Origin: Spirochaetales bacterium
GTDB taxonomy: Bacteria; Spirochaetota; Spirochaetia; DSM-27196; SLST01
Assembly: GCA_030642995.1 (NCBI GenBank)
Contig: DAOWMR010000015.1
Span: forward strand, 1 to 17,622
Direction of reading: 5' to 3'
DNA: 17,622 bases
The notes under the pieces: model-generated
What the model saw: only the letters and a program-made list of their open reading frames with translations
The model's database searches: none
What the model was told of the DNA's origin: nothing
Made by a program: the position numbers and the translations under genes
Shown: positions 8,656 through 15,351 of the stretch, in pieces
Layout: each line of letters starts with the position of its first letter
Numbering within the stretch: position 1 is the stretch's first letter

Positions 8656-9059
8656 GTGGTTGCATCCTCCTTGAGGATCGAGAGATACTCAGCCGCTTCA
8701 ACAACGCTGAATCCATACGAAGAAGCCGTGGCCAGGAAAGTGCGAACCAACCCCGCCAGAATCTGTTTACGTTCCTGGGCCGTAAGCTCGATTTTCTTCT
8801 CGCTGATGAAAGTGCCCGTACCCTGCTGCGTATTGACGATCCCGCGGATTTCCAGCTCGCTGTACGCCCGTGCGACGGTATTCGGGTTGATCTTCAGGTC
8901 CACCGCCAGGGCTCGCACCGTCGGCAATTGGTTTCCCGTCCGCAATCTGCCGTCGGCGATGGCCAATTGTGTCTGCATAATGATTTGCCGGTAGAAAGGA
9001 ACTCCGCTCGTCGGATCGAGGAGAAAATGAATACCGCCGGGTTGCCGTTCAGTTGTCAT
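8652..9059 (-). CDS. GntR-family repressor, YtrA subfamily
   Basis: The protein has 135 residues. A winged helix-turn-helix of GntR type spans about residues 15-87: PFYRQIIMQTQLAIADGRL, then GNQLPTVRALAVDLKINPNT and GIVNTQQGTGTFIS. It is followed only by a short helical C-terminus of about 45 residues and no large effector domain. This short form is the YtrA subfamily, whose genes commonly head ABC transporter operons and repress them. That fits here: it is the first gene of the slipin/ABC-2 cluster and ends in an ATGA overlap with the slipin gene. A strong promoter and a perfect inverted repeat lie directly upstream. The inducing signal is not visible in the sequence. Confidence 0.92.
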   Translation of the reverse strand: MTTERQPGGIHFLLDPTSGVPFYRQIIMQTQLAIADGRLRTGNQLPTVRALAVDLKINPNTVARAYSELEIRGIVNTQQGTGTFISEKKIELTAQERKQILAGLVRTFLATASSYGFSVVEAAEYLSILKEDATT

Positions 9060-9073
9060 AGACCGAACCCCTG

Positions 9074-9095
9074 TTGTACTGAATCGTTAGTACAA
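9074..9095. promoter_or_regulatory. Probable GntR operator, perfect 7-bp inverted repeat
   Basis: TTGTACT (9074-9080) and AGTACAA (9089-9095) are exact reverse complements separated by eight bases. The repeat lies 15 bases upstream of the GntR start and directly downstream of the -10 box. A bound repressor would cover the transcription start. Its position and two-fold symmetry suggest autoregulation of the whole operon by the encoded GntR/YtrA-type protein. Confidence 0.75.
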
Positions 9096-9099
9096 TAGA

Positions 9100-9128
9100 A
9101 GTATAGGGCAGGTTTCGATTTACAGCAA
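9100..9128 (-). promoter_or_regulatory. Sigma-70-type promoter of the GntR-slipin-ABC operon
   Basis: On the minus strand, -35 TTGCTG (9128-9123) is separated by exactly 17 bases from -10 TATACT (9105-9100). The -35 box matches TTGACA at 4 of 6 positions and the -10 box matches TATAAT at 5 of 6. The expected start of transcription falls within the inverted repeat at 9074-9095. Confidence 0.75.
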
Positions 9129-9164
9129 GTGTATTCTGCGTGGTGGCAGCAAGGTTAAATTCGA

Positions 9165-9171
9165 GTACAAT
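9165..9171 (+). promoter_or_regulatory. Single half-site AGTACAA / possible -10 for the heme-synthase-like operon
   Basis: AGTACAA at 9165-9171 is identical to one arm of the GntR inverted repeat, but no second arm is visible at the right spacing. The contained TACAAT (9166-9171) could act as a -10 for the plus-strand gene, though no good -35 is seen upstream. This is weak evidence that the same repressor might touch the divergent operon. Confidence 0.25.
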
Positions 9172-9222
9172 TTCAAGGTCTGGATGCGCAACACCGCCGG
9201 ACAATCACACAGGGAAAATCGG

Positions 9223-10137
9223 ATGGCCACGCAACGACGAACCATTGACGACACACGCAAACATCTGACGGCCAAACTGCGTCTCTACTGGAAGCTGATC
9301 AAGAGTCTCCAGACCGGATTGCTCCTTGCGACCGGCGTGGCGGGCTTCATGAGCGCCCGTTGCCCGGCTCTGGACTGGCGGACGCTACTAGGCATGTCCG
9401 GCAGCCTGTTTCTGGCGATAAGCGGCAGCACCGTTCTCAACATGTGGTACGACCGCGACATCGACGCGAAAATGCTGCGCACGTATTGGCGCCCGTTGCC
9501 ATCAGGCGGGGTCAGCCCGCGTGAGACTGTCGTGCTCGGCCTTGTGCTTTCCATACTGGGAGTGGGGTGGGCCGTAGCTATGCAACCGCTCTACGGACTC
9601 GTTGTGTTTGCCGGGCTGTTCATTGACGTCGTGGTCTACACGATCTGGCTCAAACGACGCACCGCCTGGTCCATTGTGTGGGGTGGGATCTCCGGCGGGA
9701 TGCCGATCCTGGCCGGGCGGGTGCTTGGCATTGCCGCTCTGACGGGAGTGGGGCAGATTGACCTGATCGGAGTTTTGCTGTCGCTGGGGATACTGTTCTG
9801 GATTCCCACCCACATCATGACGTTCAACATGCGCTATCATGATGACTATCAGACCGCGGGCGTGCCCACGTTCCCCTTAGCCTACAGTTTTCAGATGACG
9901 CGGGTGACTATCGCGGTGTCCAGTCTCATTGCGGCTCTGACGATGGGTGGAGCAGTAATGCTTCTCGGCATGACCTGGGGATACTTGCGGTTGCTGGCTG
10001 TGCTCAGCACAGCGCTACTCCTGATGGCCGTCTACAGCGTGGCCCGTCCTTCAGAGAAGATGAACTTTGGTCTCTTCAAGTACGCATCGATCTACATGTT
10101 GAGTCTGATGCTCTTGCTCGTCCTGGGGGCGATATGA
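9223..10137 (+). CDS. Heme O synthase-like (protoheme IX farnesyltransferase family) UbiA protein
   Basis: This is a 304-residue UbiA-superfamily membrane protein. It has NMWYDRDIDAKMLRTYWRPLPSG (residues 73-95; N73-x3-D77-x3-D81), the pattern of CyoE/CtaB, plus YTIWLKRRTAWSIVWGG and HIMTFNMRYHDDYQTAGVP in the position of the usual HFWxLAxKYxDDYxxAGIP. CyoE/CtaB adds a farnesyl group to heme b to give heme O for heme-copper oxidases. The H197 to Y209 block is clearly divergent, so it may use another acceptor or belong to a side branch. The start at 9223 has AGGGA about eight bases upstream; an ATG at 9184 is an alternative. It overlaps the next gene by ATGA and heads a four-gene operon of membrane proteins. 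A probable terminal oxidase is absent from the window. Confidence 0.78.
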   Translation: MATQRRTIDDTRKHLTAKLRLYWKLIKSLQTGLLLATGVAGFMSARCPALDWRTLLGMSGSLFLAISGSTVLNMWYDRDIDAKMLRTYWRPLPSGGVSPRETVVLGLVLSILGVGWAVAMQPLYGLVVFAGLFIDVVVYTIWLKRRTAWSIVWGGISGGMPILAGRVLGIAALTGVGQIDLIGVLLSLGILFWIPTHIMTFNMRYHDDYQTAGVPTFPLAYSFQMTRVTIAVSSLIAALTMGGAVMLLGMTWGYLRLLAVLSTALLLMAVYSVARPSEKMNFGLFKYASIYMLSLMLLLVLGAI

Positions 10138-10739
10138 AAAAGATCTCCGTCCTTGACCGGATAGTGCTTCTGATCGTCGGAGTGTTAGCGGCCTATCAGA
10201 TAGTCGTGGGGATCGAGGGATTCTGCACGCTGACCGTCTTGTGCTACACGATCGCCTTCGGCGTGCTTATGTTCGCCGCGCTGCTGTTCATCATCTTTGG
10301 GTTTGACATCCTGGACAGCAAGCTGGTCGTCATCGTGGCTGCGACCATCCCGCTCATCTTGTCGCTGGCACTCATCGCTGAATATCTGCCGTCTGTCAGG
10401 ACGGTGTACATGGCGTTTGCCGTCGTCGGATTCGGTGCGCTTGCCGTCACCCGGTATACCGCCTCCGGTGCTGTTGCGACGGTCGTTCTGGCTACGGTAC
10501 ACGGGATCGCCGGGCTGTTGATCTTCAGCCTGCCGATCATTATTGCCGTGCAGGGAAAGACTTCGCCGGGCTTCGCGTTGGTGGGAGTCGGCGGGGCGTT
10601 AATTGGCACCGGCGGGTCGCTGCTCCTCTTCCTGAAATTGGGCAGGCCTATCCTGTCAAGAGATACGATTTTCACCGTGCTGCCCGTGTTGCTGCTGTTC
10701 ATGACGGCGGCATTCGTGGCCGGGTTGGCGATGCGGTGA
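10134..10739 (+). CDS. Polytopic membrane protein, unknown function
   Basis: The 201-residue, very hydrophobic protein has about six membrane helices (roughly 10-28, 35-58, 63-83, 88-106, 112-135 and 178-198). It has few charged residues, mostly in short loops. I do not recognise a family motif or conserved histidine ligands. Its ATG overlaps the stop of the heme O synthase-like gene as ATGA, so it is translationally coupled to it. A GGGGGC stretch just upstream is the only ribosome-binding candidate, which fits dependence on coupling. It probably works with the UbiA enzyme in the membrane, but this is inferred only from gene order. Confidence 0.75.
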   Translation: MKKISVLDRIVLLIVGVLAAYQIVVGIEGFCTLTVLCYTIAFGVLMFAALLFIIFGFDILDSKLVVIVAATIPLILSLALIAEYLPSVRTVYMAFAVVGFGALAVTRYTASGAVATVVLATVHGIAGLLIFSLPIIIAVQGKTSPGFALVGVGGALIGTGGSLLLFLKLGRPILSRDTIFTVLPVLLLFMTAAFVAGLAMR

Positions 10740-10748
10740 GGGATTGAG

Positions 10749-11180
10749 ATGGTTGGGAATGAACGCCGGCTCTATGCACTGGCAGGGATCATGTGGAGTG
10801 GCGTCGGTGGCTACCTGGTTTTTCTGGCTTATGGTTGGCTCAAGGCGTTACCCTCATTACGTACCGTTCTTCTCGCAATCGCAGCGGTTCTATTTGCGCT
10901 GGTGATCTACCGTTTTGGCTTCTCTAATCTTGCGAAGAAGAACATCAAACGCATTTCGCTGCTCGAAGGCCGAGTATTCATCTGGGCATTTCAGAGTTGG
11001 CAAAGCTACATCATTATCCCGGTTATGATCGGTTTGGGCATCTTTCTCCGTAACTCACCGCTGCCAAAGCAGTATCTGGCCATCATGTACATCGGCATTG
11101 GTGGCGGCTTATTCTTGTCGAGCCTGCACTACTATGTTTGGCTCGTGCGACCATCTGAGTTGGAAAGGAGTGATGAGTGA
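10749..11180 (+). CDS. Four-helix membrane protein, unknown function
   Basis: The 143-residue protein has about four membrane helices (roughly 8-30, 38-56, 82-100, 108-130) and a basic cytoplasmic loop, SNLAKKNIKRISLLEGR. The block LEGRVFIWAFQSWQSYIIIP followed by LGIFLRNSPLPKQYLA looks like a conserved element of a family I have seen only as uncharacterised, so no function is assigned. It starts nine bases after the previous stop, with GAGGGA upstream. It ends in a TGATG overlap with the next gene, keeping the cluster contiguous. Confidence 0.75.
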   Translation: MVGNERRLYALAGIMWSGVGGYLVFLAYGWLKALPSLRTVLLAIAAVLFALVIYRFGFSNLAKKNIKRISLLEGRVFIWAFQSWQSYIIIPVMIGLGIFLRNSPLPKQYLAIMYIGIGGGLFLSSLHYYVWLVRPSELERSDE

Positions 11181-11857
11181 TGAATACAATGGCCAAGATC
11201 TTGTGGGTGATCGCAATCATACTGATTGGACTGACGGCGGCAATAACGCTGGTGAGCGGCATCGGTACGTACTGCGTTGCCTGGAACGCCGAGCAATACG
11301 CGGAATTTGCCAACTTTGAGCCGTACAAACCGCTCTACAAGGCGATTGTCGTTCTCACGATTATGGTCGCGCTCGTTGCTGTCGTGGATGTTTATGGCAT
11401 GATACGACGCAAGAAGTGGGCGTACCTGGCCACGCTGTTCACGCTGATCGCAGGTATTGTCGTGGGTGGTACGCACGTGTATTACTCGACCATGTTGCGG
11501 GGAACCGGTATGCCGGGTACCGTCCGGGTTTATCTCTCAGTACTCACACTCGTCGTCCTGCTATTGCTGCGGATTCCCGGCATCTGGCAGGCGATCAACT
11601 CCGGGAAACCATCTGCGGGATCGGGGGCTGGAACGGCAGCCGGTCTGGCGATGAGTGTGTGTGGATTGGCCGTCGTTGCGACGCCCATGTGGGCCGGCCC
11701 GACGCATACTTCTGCCGGCTACAATTGGGTGAATGTCCTGTTGGTGCCCCTGATTGTGGGTGGCGTGGTGTTGATGCTGGCGGGGATAAGTCTGTTGGTG
11801 TTTCCCAAACTGCAAGTGCGTATCGGGAAGCGTCCCCAACCAGTCACGGCACATTAG
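11180..11857 (+). CDS. Polytopic membrane protein, unknown function
   Basis: The 225-residue protein has about six membrane helices: an N-terminal one (7-28), three between about 55 and 135, and two near 150-170 and 187-207. Between the first two helices is an extracytoplasmic segment, WNAEQYAEFANFEPYKPLY. Another polar loop, MWAGPTHTSAGYNW, precedes the last helix. The C-terminus is basic. The chosen ATG at 11180 has a good AAAGGAG nine bases upstream; a GTG directly before it is less likely. It is the last gene of the plus-strand operon. Its stop (11855-11857) interlocks with the stop of the facing SUMF1-type lipoprotein gene, so no terminator lies between the two operons. The function is unknown. 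Confidence 0.75.
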   Translation: MNTMAKILWVIAIILIGLTAAITLVSGIGTYCVAWNAEQYAEFANFEPYKPLYKAIVVLTIMVALVAVVDVYGMIRRKKWAYLATLFTLIAGIVVGGTHVYYSTMLRGTGMPGTVRVYLSVLTLVVLLLLRIPGIWQAINSGKPSAGSGAGTAAGLAMSVCGLAVVATPMWAGPTHTSAGYNWVNVLLVPLIVGGVVLMLAGISLLVFPKLQVRIGKRPQPVTAH

Positions 11858-12819
11858 GGATTGCGAGCACAACGGAATCCAACTGCCGGACCATAGTACA
11901 CCGGCCCGGCGCTATTCTGTTTCCAGACACGCAGATCCATTTCATAGGTATAAAAACTGCCGCCGCGCATATGACGATAATGCTGGTTCGAGAAATCATC
12001 TCCAACCCACTGCCAGACATTCCCGGCCATGTCATAGAGGCCGTACGGGCTGGCCGAATCGAGTGTTTCGTAATCTTCGTAGGTGTCACCGTTGTAGAAA
12101 CCCACGGGAGTGGTATTGCCCAGCTTCCCAAACATCTTTTCGAACAAGTCGAAAGAAGAATAGGAATTGGCGTTGTTGCCATGAATTTCAGTGCCCCAGG
12201 GGAAAGGCAATCCATACCCGTCCACTAGTTTGGTACCACGAGCGGCTTTCTCCCATTCGGTATCACTGGGGAGCCGCCAACCGTAGAACTCGGCGTACGC
12301 ATTGGCGCCGAACCATGAGACCATTGTCATGGGGTGATTGGCGTATTCAGGGATTGCTGTGAATGATTGCCCATTAAAGGTCAACCGCAAGCCTTCTTCA
12401 TCCAGCGGGATGTAGAGTTTGTCCCCGGCCTTGATTTCAAACTCGTGCTTGTAACCCTGGAAAGGTTCGCCTGCATAGAAACCATACACACCTTCAAGAA
12501 CCGCAACGGATTCCCCGAACTCAACTTCCACCTCACCCACACCAATCTCGCCGGCAGCCAAAGCTTCGTTGAGAAAATCGGCATACTGTTGGTTGGTTAC
12601 GTCGGTGACCATGATCTCATAGTCGTAGTCGACCATGGTCATGTGATCGTGCTGCCCGTAGGGGAACTCACCGGCGGGAATGACAGCCCAGGAATCGGGG
12701 TCAATCCCGGTATCGATAGAGGGCGGTACAATTGCTCCGACGCTGGATGTCGGCGTACAGGCGGTTGTCAACAAAGCAAGCACCGTAAGCAAGATCATGA
12801 GATGTATCAAACGTTTCAT
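11854..12819 (-). CDS. SUMF1/FGE-fold lipoprotein, probably non-catalytic
   Basis: This 321-residue protein has a lipoprotein-like signal (MKRLIHLMILL...LLTTAC; probable lipidated Cys21) and a formylglycine-generating-enzyme sulfatase-modifying fold. Family markers are WAVIPAGEFPYG (44-55), VTNQQYADFLN (74-84), HPMTMVSWFGANAYAEFYG (162-180), WRLPSDTEWEKAARG (181-195), GLYDMAGNVWQW (260-271), MRGGSFYTY (284-292) and VGFRCARNP at the C-terminus. True formylglycine-generating enzymes have two catalytic cysteines just after GGS; this protein has YTYEMDLRVW there and none. It is therefore more likely a structural, binding or other SUMF1-type protein. An unusual ~65-residue insert lies at about 92-157. 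The ATG overlaps the stop of the histidine-rich membrane protein as ATGA, tying the two functionally. It should sit on the outer face of the cytoplasmic membrane. Confidence 0.88.
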   Translation of the reverse strand: MKRLIHLMILLTVLALLTTACTPTSSVGAIVPPSIDTGIDPDSWAVIPAGEFPYGQHDHMTMVDYDYEIMVTDVTNQQYADFLNEALAAGEIGVGEVEVEFGESVAVLEGVYGFYAGEPFQGYKHEFEIKAGDKLYIPLDEEGLRLTFNGQSFTAIPEYANHPMTMVSWFGANAYAEFYGWRLPSDTEWEKAARGTKLVDGYGLPFPWGTEIHGNNANSYSSFDLFEKMFGKLGNTTPVGFYNGDTYEDYETLDSASPYGLYDMAGNVWQWVGDDFSNQHYRHMRGGSFYTYEMDLRVWKQNSAGPVYYGPAVGFRCARNP

Positions 12820-14357
12820 TCTGACACCCCCTTCAGGGTTTCTTCGAGTTTTTCCAGTTTTCGCTTCTGTTCTGCGATTTCAGACTCGGCGCTGAGTTTC
12901 GTCTCAGCCGCCAGTTCCTGCGCCCAGCGGCCGTTCCTGGTGAGGAGATCGTACAATCGCCACAGCATGAAGACACACAGAATGATGAGCACAACCCCCA
13001 GGCCGATATCGGTCAACAGCATGGTCCAGTTGACGATGGATTGCTGCGCAACTTCGGTGACGAAGAGGCGCTTCATCGAAAAGATAGTCACCGCGCCAAA
13101 AGCCAGATCGGACATCAGGATCAATACCCACCCGAACCATTTGCGGGCTTTGCCCTTCAGGCCCGACAGATCCGCGAAATACATCAGGATGATGGTTGCG
13201 ATCAGCGCTGCGAGGATGTGCCAGTGTCCGGTAAGGGTGACCCGTTCTTCCCGATGCGGCCAGACACGGAATATCTCCTCCAATTTGACTGCCAGAAAAA
13301 TGCCAACGCCACTGACGGTAAAATTCATGAAGACCATCTGCCAACCCGGGCCGAACTTCAACGGGTCGTGCAGGAGCGCCTTGATTTTCTGCCAGGCGTT
13401 GGGTTTTTCGATACCCAGTTCCGCGATGCGATTCTTGATTTGTTGATCCCAGGAGAAGATCACATATAGCAGGGCGGCTGTCATCACCAGGACGGACCCA
13501 ATATAGATGATGTTGTGTGCCCACGTGAACCACACAATGGACAGCGCGCCAATCGTGATCACAATTGTGCCGGAAATCATCAGCCACATGGCGATCTTGT
13601 GGAAGATCCCTTTGAACTTCATCCAGCGGCCCACAATCAATGTGAGGGCGACCGCGATCAGGGTCAGCATGATATGCAGGTGGCCTACAATGGCCTTCTG
13701 CAAAGCTGTCTTCAGGGGGATGCGGATCAGGTCTTCCGCCAGGAAGGTTTCGTGGCCGTTACCCCAATACGAGCCGGTCACCGCGCCAAAAGAAGCGGAG
13801 ATCAACGCGGCAGCAACCATCACGAAGAAGGCGGCTCGCTCCAGATCAATACCTTTCCGGGTGTGTGCGTAGGGCGAATCCTCCGGCAAGAGGTATTCCT
13901 TTTTCCAGGGCCACAACGCGGCGCCTAACAGCAAACCCGCGAAGAAGACTAACGACTGGCCAACCAGGAACAGACCGTGGTAGACGAAATTGTGGCCAAA
14001 GTAGCCAAAGATCAAGCCGAAAATGATAGCCGTCAAATAGCCGATGGTGATGGTGGTGTTGATCATGGTCTGTTCGTGTTTTTTCATCGGCACCATACCG
14101 GTGATGAAATACACTTCAATTGCCAGGATCGTCATGGCAATGGTGTGATAGAGCATGATGATTCGCCCTTCACGTTCAGCCTGAACCAAATCCATATTGA
14201 GGAGGCGGACGGTGATGTCTCTGACACCCCATTCGACCATCGGGCCGGAGAGCGTTCCCCAGACGGCGGTTGCCACCGCAACGACAGCCATTGCGACCAG
14301 CGCCAATCCCTTGGTCGAAGTGAAGAGATAGGTAAGTCGTTTTTTTAGTCCTTGCAT
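12816..14357 (-). CDS. Histidine-rich polytopic membrane protein resembling heme-copper oxidase/NO reductase catalytic subunits
   Basis: This 513-residue protein has about 12 membrane helices and a charged coiled-coil-like C-terminus (about 477-510). Within or near helices are H71 (GRIIMLYHTIAMTI), H122 and H127 (GYFGHNFVYHGLF), H226/H228 (IVGHLHIMLTLIA), H281 (FTWAHNIIYIG) and H378/H380 (LTGHWHILAALIA). The G-H-x-H helices recall helix X of heme-copper oxidases and NO reductases, and the H71 helix recalls the low-spin-heme helix II. The canonical adjacent His pair and the H-P-E/V-Y helix VI motif are not evident, so it is not a standard oxidase. The start at 14357 has GGAGG seven bases upstream; an upstream candidate at 14381 overlaps that site. 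It has its own CRP/FNR-like promoter and is coupled to the SUMF1 lipoprotein. The gene is certain; the heme role is inferred. Confidence 0.6.
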   Translation of the reverse strand: MQGLKKRLTYLFTSTKGLALVAMAVVAVATAVWGTLSGPMVEWGVRDITVRLLNMDLVQAEREGRIIMLYHTIAMTILAIEVYFITGMVPMKKHEQTMINTTITIGYLTAIIFGLIFGYFGHNFVYHGLFLVGQSLVFFAGLLLGAALWPWKKEYLLPEDSPYAHTRKGIDLERAAFFVMVAAALISASFGAVTGSYWGNGHETFLAEDLIRIPLKTALQKAIVGHLHIMLTLIAVALTLIVGRWMKFKGIFHKIAMWLMISGTIVITIGALSIVWFTWAHNIIYIGSVLVMTAALLYVIFSWDQQIKNRIAELGIEKPNAWQKIKALLHDPLKFGPGWQMVFMNFTVSGVGIFLAVKLEEIFRVWPHREERVTLTGHWHILAALIATIILMYFADLSGLKGKARKWFGWVLILMSDLAFGAVTIFSMKRLFVTEVAQQSIVNWTMLLTDIGLGVVLIILCVFMLWRLYDLLTRNGRWAQELAAETKLSAESEIAEQKRKLEKLEETLKGVSE

Positions 14358-14411
14358 ATCTATGCCTCCAAATAGGGACAAACAGTCAACTTGATTGTGA
14401 AAGGTTCCACG

Positions 14412-14420
14412 AAGTTATCA
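14412..14420 (-). promoter_or_regulatory. Extended -10 element of the histidine-rich protein gene
   Basis: Minus-strand TGATAACTT (14420-14412) reads as TG-N-TAACTT. The TG begins 20 bases past the lower edge of the palindrome at 14440-14453. This puts the expected start near 14405 and the palindrome centre near -41.5. The same offsets occur at the 16 kb promoter. Confidence 0.6.
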
Positions 14421-14439
14421 TGAAATATCGAGAGAGTCC

Positions 14440-14453
14440 TTGACCAAGGTCAA
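14440..14453. promoter_or_regulatory. CRP/FNR-type operator, TTGACCAAGGTCAA
   Basis: The palindrome CTTGACC-AA-GGTCAAG (14439-14454) has perfect seven-base arms. Written TTGAC-N4-GTCAA it has the form of CRP/FNR-superfamily sites; the FNR consensus is TTGAT-N4-ATCAA. It stands at about -41.5 relative to the predicted start of the 513-residue membrane protein transcript, the class II activator position. An almost identical site occurs at 16257-16270. Confidence 0.75.
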
Positions 14454-14469
14454 GTTCCAAGGAAACCAC

Positions 14470-14497
14470 CCCCTCTCCGGCAAGAACCAGAGAGGGG
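14470..14497 (-). terminator. Hairpin downstream of the 14544-15341 gene
   Basis: CCCCTCTC (14470-14477) and GAGAGGGG (14490-14497) form a perfect 8-bp, mostly G-C stem with a 12-base loop. It lies 46 bases beyond the stop at 14544 on the minus strand and before the CRP/FNR-type site of the next gene. No good T-run follows on the minus strand, so it may be a weak terminator, an RNA-stability hairpin or a partial attenuator between the two promoters. Confidence 0.4.
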
Positions 14498-14543
14498 CGA
14501 TCTCGCGGGCGAAGGCAGAAGAAGGATTTACCCTGACTTCAGA

Positions 14544-15341
14544 TCAACTTTCGTGTTCACCGGAGTCTGCAATCAGCTTCTGTGTGCCTGGCAGCAAGAT
14601 GATGACAAGAAGCACCGTGCTGATAACCGGAGCCGGCAAGAACATTGAGAATCGACCCAATTGCACCGTGTTGGTGATTCCCATCGGGTAAGCACCCATC
14701 ATGGACATCATGGCTGCAAAAACACCCAACGGCACAGTCCACTTCTTCTTCTTGAGGACAGCAAAGATGAACATTGCCCAGGCGGCGGCGCCCCACCAGG
14801 TAACTTGCTGCGACATGGCAAACATACCGTTCATGAAGCTATCGTCCACGGACAACTGGAAATAGGCAATCACGCCGACCCCGTCCATAAACGTCAAGAC
14901 ATATGCCAAACCGGCCACAAAGAGCAGGGCGATGACCTTCATTTTGACACGGCCAATCAGCAGCATACCAAACCATAGAACGGTCGCCAGCAGGAAGACC
15001 CAAATCGTGGGAAAAGGCATCCCGATGCTGGAGGGTGGGATGATCGGGAAAAAGCCGACAAGCATCTGGACGGTGGCCGCCACAGTACCCCAGAACCAGG
15101 CCCATTCCAGTTTTTTCACGAAGCCGTAGAGCACGGCCCCCCACAATGCGCCGGCAGTTATGCCCAGCCAGCCAAGCAGGGCGAAGACGATCTGAACAGT
15201 AACGGCTTCATCCGGGCGACCACCGGCAATTTTGCCCGCAATGGTCGGGTTGTAGATGTCCGCCATCAAGTAGAATGTCAGCAATCCGGTCAGGACACCG
15301 ACTATGGCGAGTACAATACCGAGCTTATTGTTTCCTTTCAT
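14544..15341 (-). CDS. Polytopic membrane protein, unknown function (possible paralogue of its upstream neighbour)
   Basis: The 265-residue protein has about seven or eight hydrophobic helices and ends in a polar C-terminus. Its start at 15341 has AGGAG seven bases upstream; the alternative at 15362 would overlap the previous gene. The stop of the preceding gene is 10 bases upstream, so the two are co-transcribed. Features shared with that neighbour are a similar opening helix, a P-rich extracytoplasmic loop (PIIPPSSIGMPFPT) and QVTWWGAAAWAMFIFAVLKKKKW, which parallels TWWLFSWAGEVNW followed by KRKGWWF. This suggests a duplicated pair. I recognise no named family. It may be a membrane subunit partnering the histidine-rich protein. 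Confidence 0.75.
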   Translation of the reverse strand: MKGNNKLGIVLAIVGVLTGLLTFYLMADIYNPTIAGKIAGGRPDEAVTVQIVFALLGWLGITAGALWGAVLYGFVKKLEWAWFWGTVAATVQMLVGFFPIIPPSSIGMPFPTIWVFLLATVLWFGMLLIGRVKMKVIALLFVAGLAYVLTFMDGVGVIAYFQLSVDDSFMNGMFAMSQQVTWWGAAAWAMFIFAVLKKKKWTVPLGVFAAMMSMMGAYPMGITNTVQLGRFSMFLPAPVISTVLLVIILLPGTQKLIADSGEHES

Positions 15342-15351
15342 GATGATTCTC

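Noticed and set aside
11854..12819. True formylglycine-generating enzyme or sulfatase maturation role
   Set aside because: The two catalytic cysteines are missing and no sulfatase gene is nearby.
12367..13446. 359-codon open frame on the plus strand opposite the SUMF1 lipoprotein and His-rich protein
   Set aside because: Its translation has no known motif or helix pattern, while the opposite strand carries two convincing genes with ribosome binding sites and an ATGA overlap.
12816..14357. Standard cytochrome oxidase or NO reductase subunit I
   Set aside because: The invariant adjacent histidine pair and helix VI active-site motif cannot be found, and no cytochrome c or CuA subunit is in the cluster.
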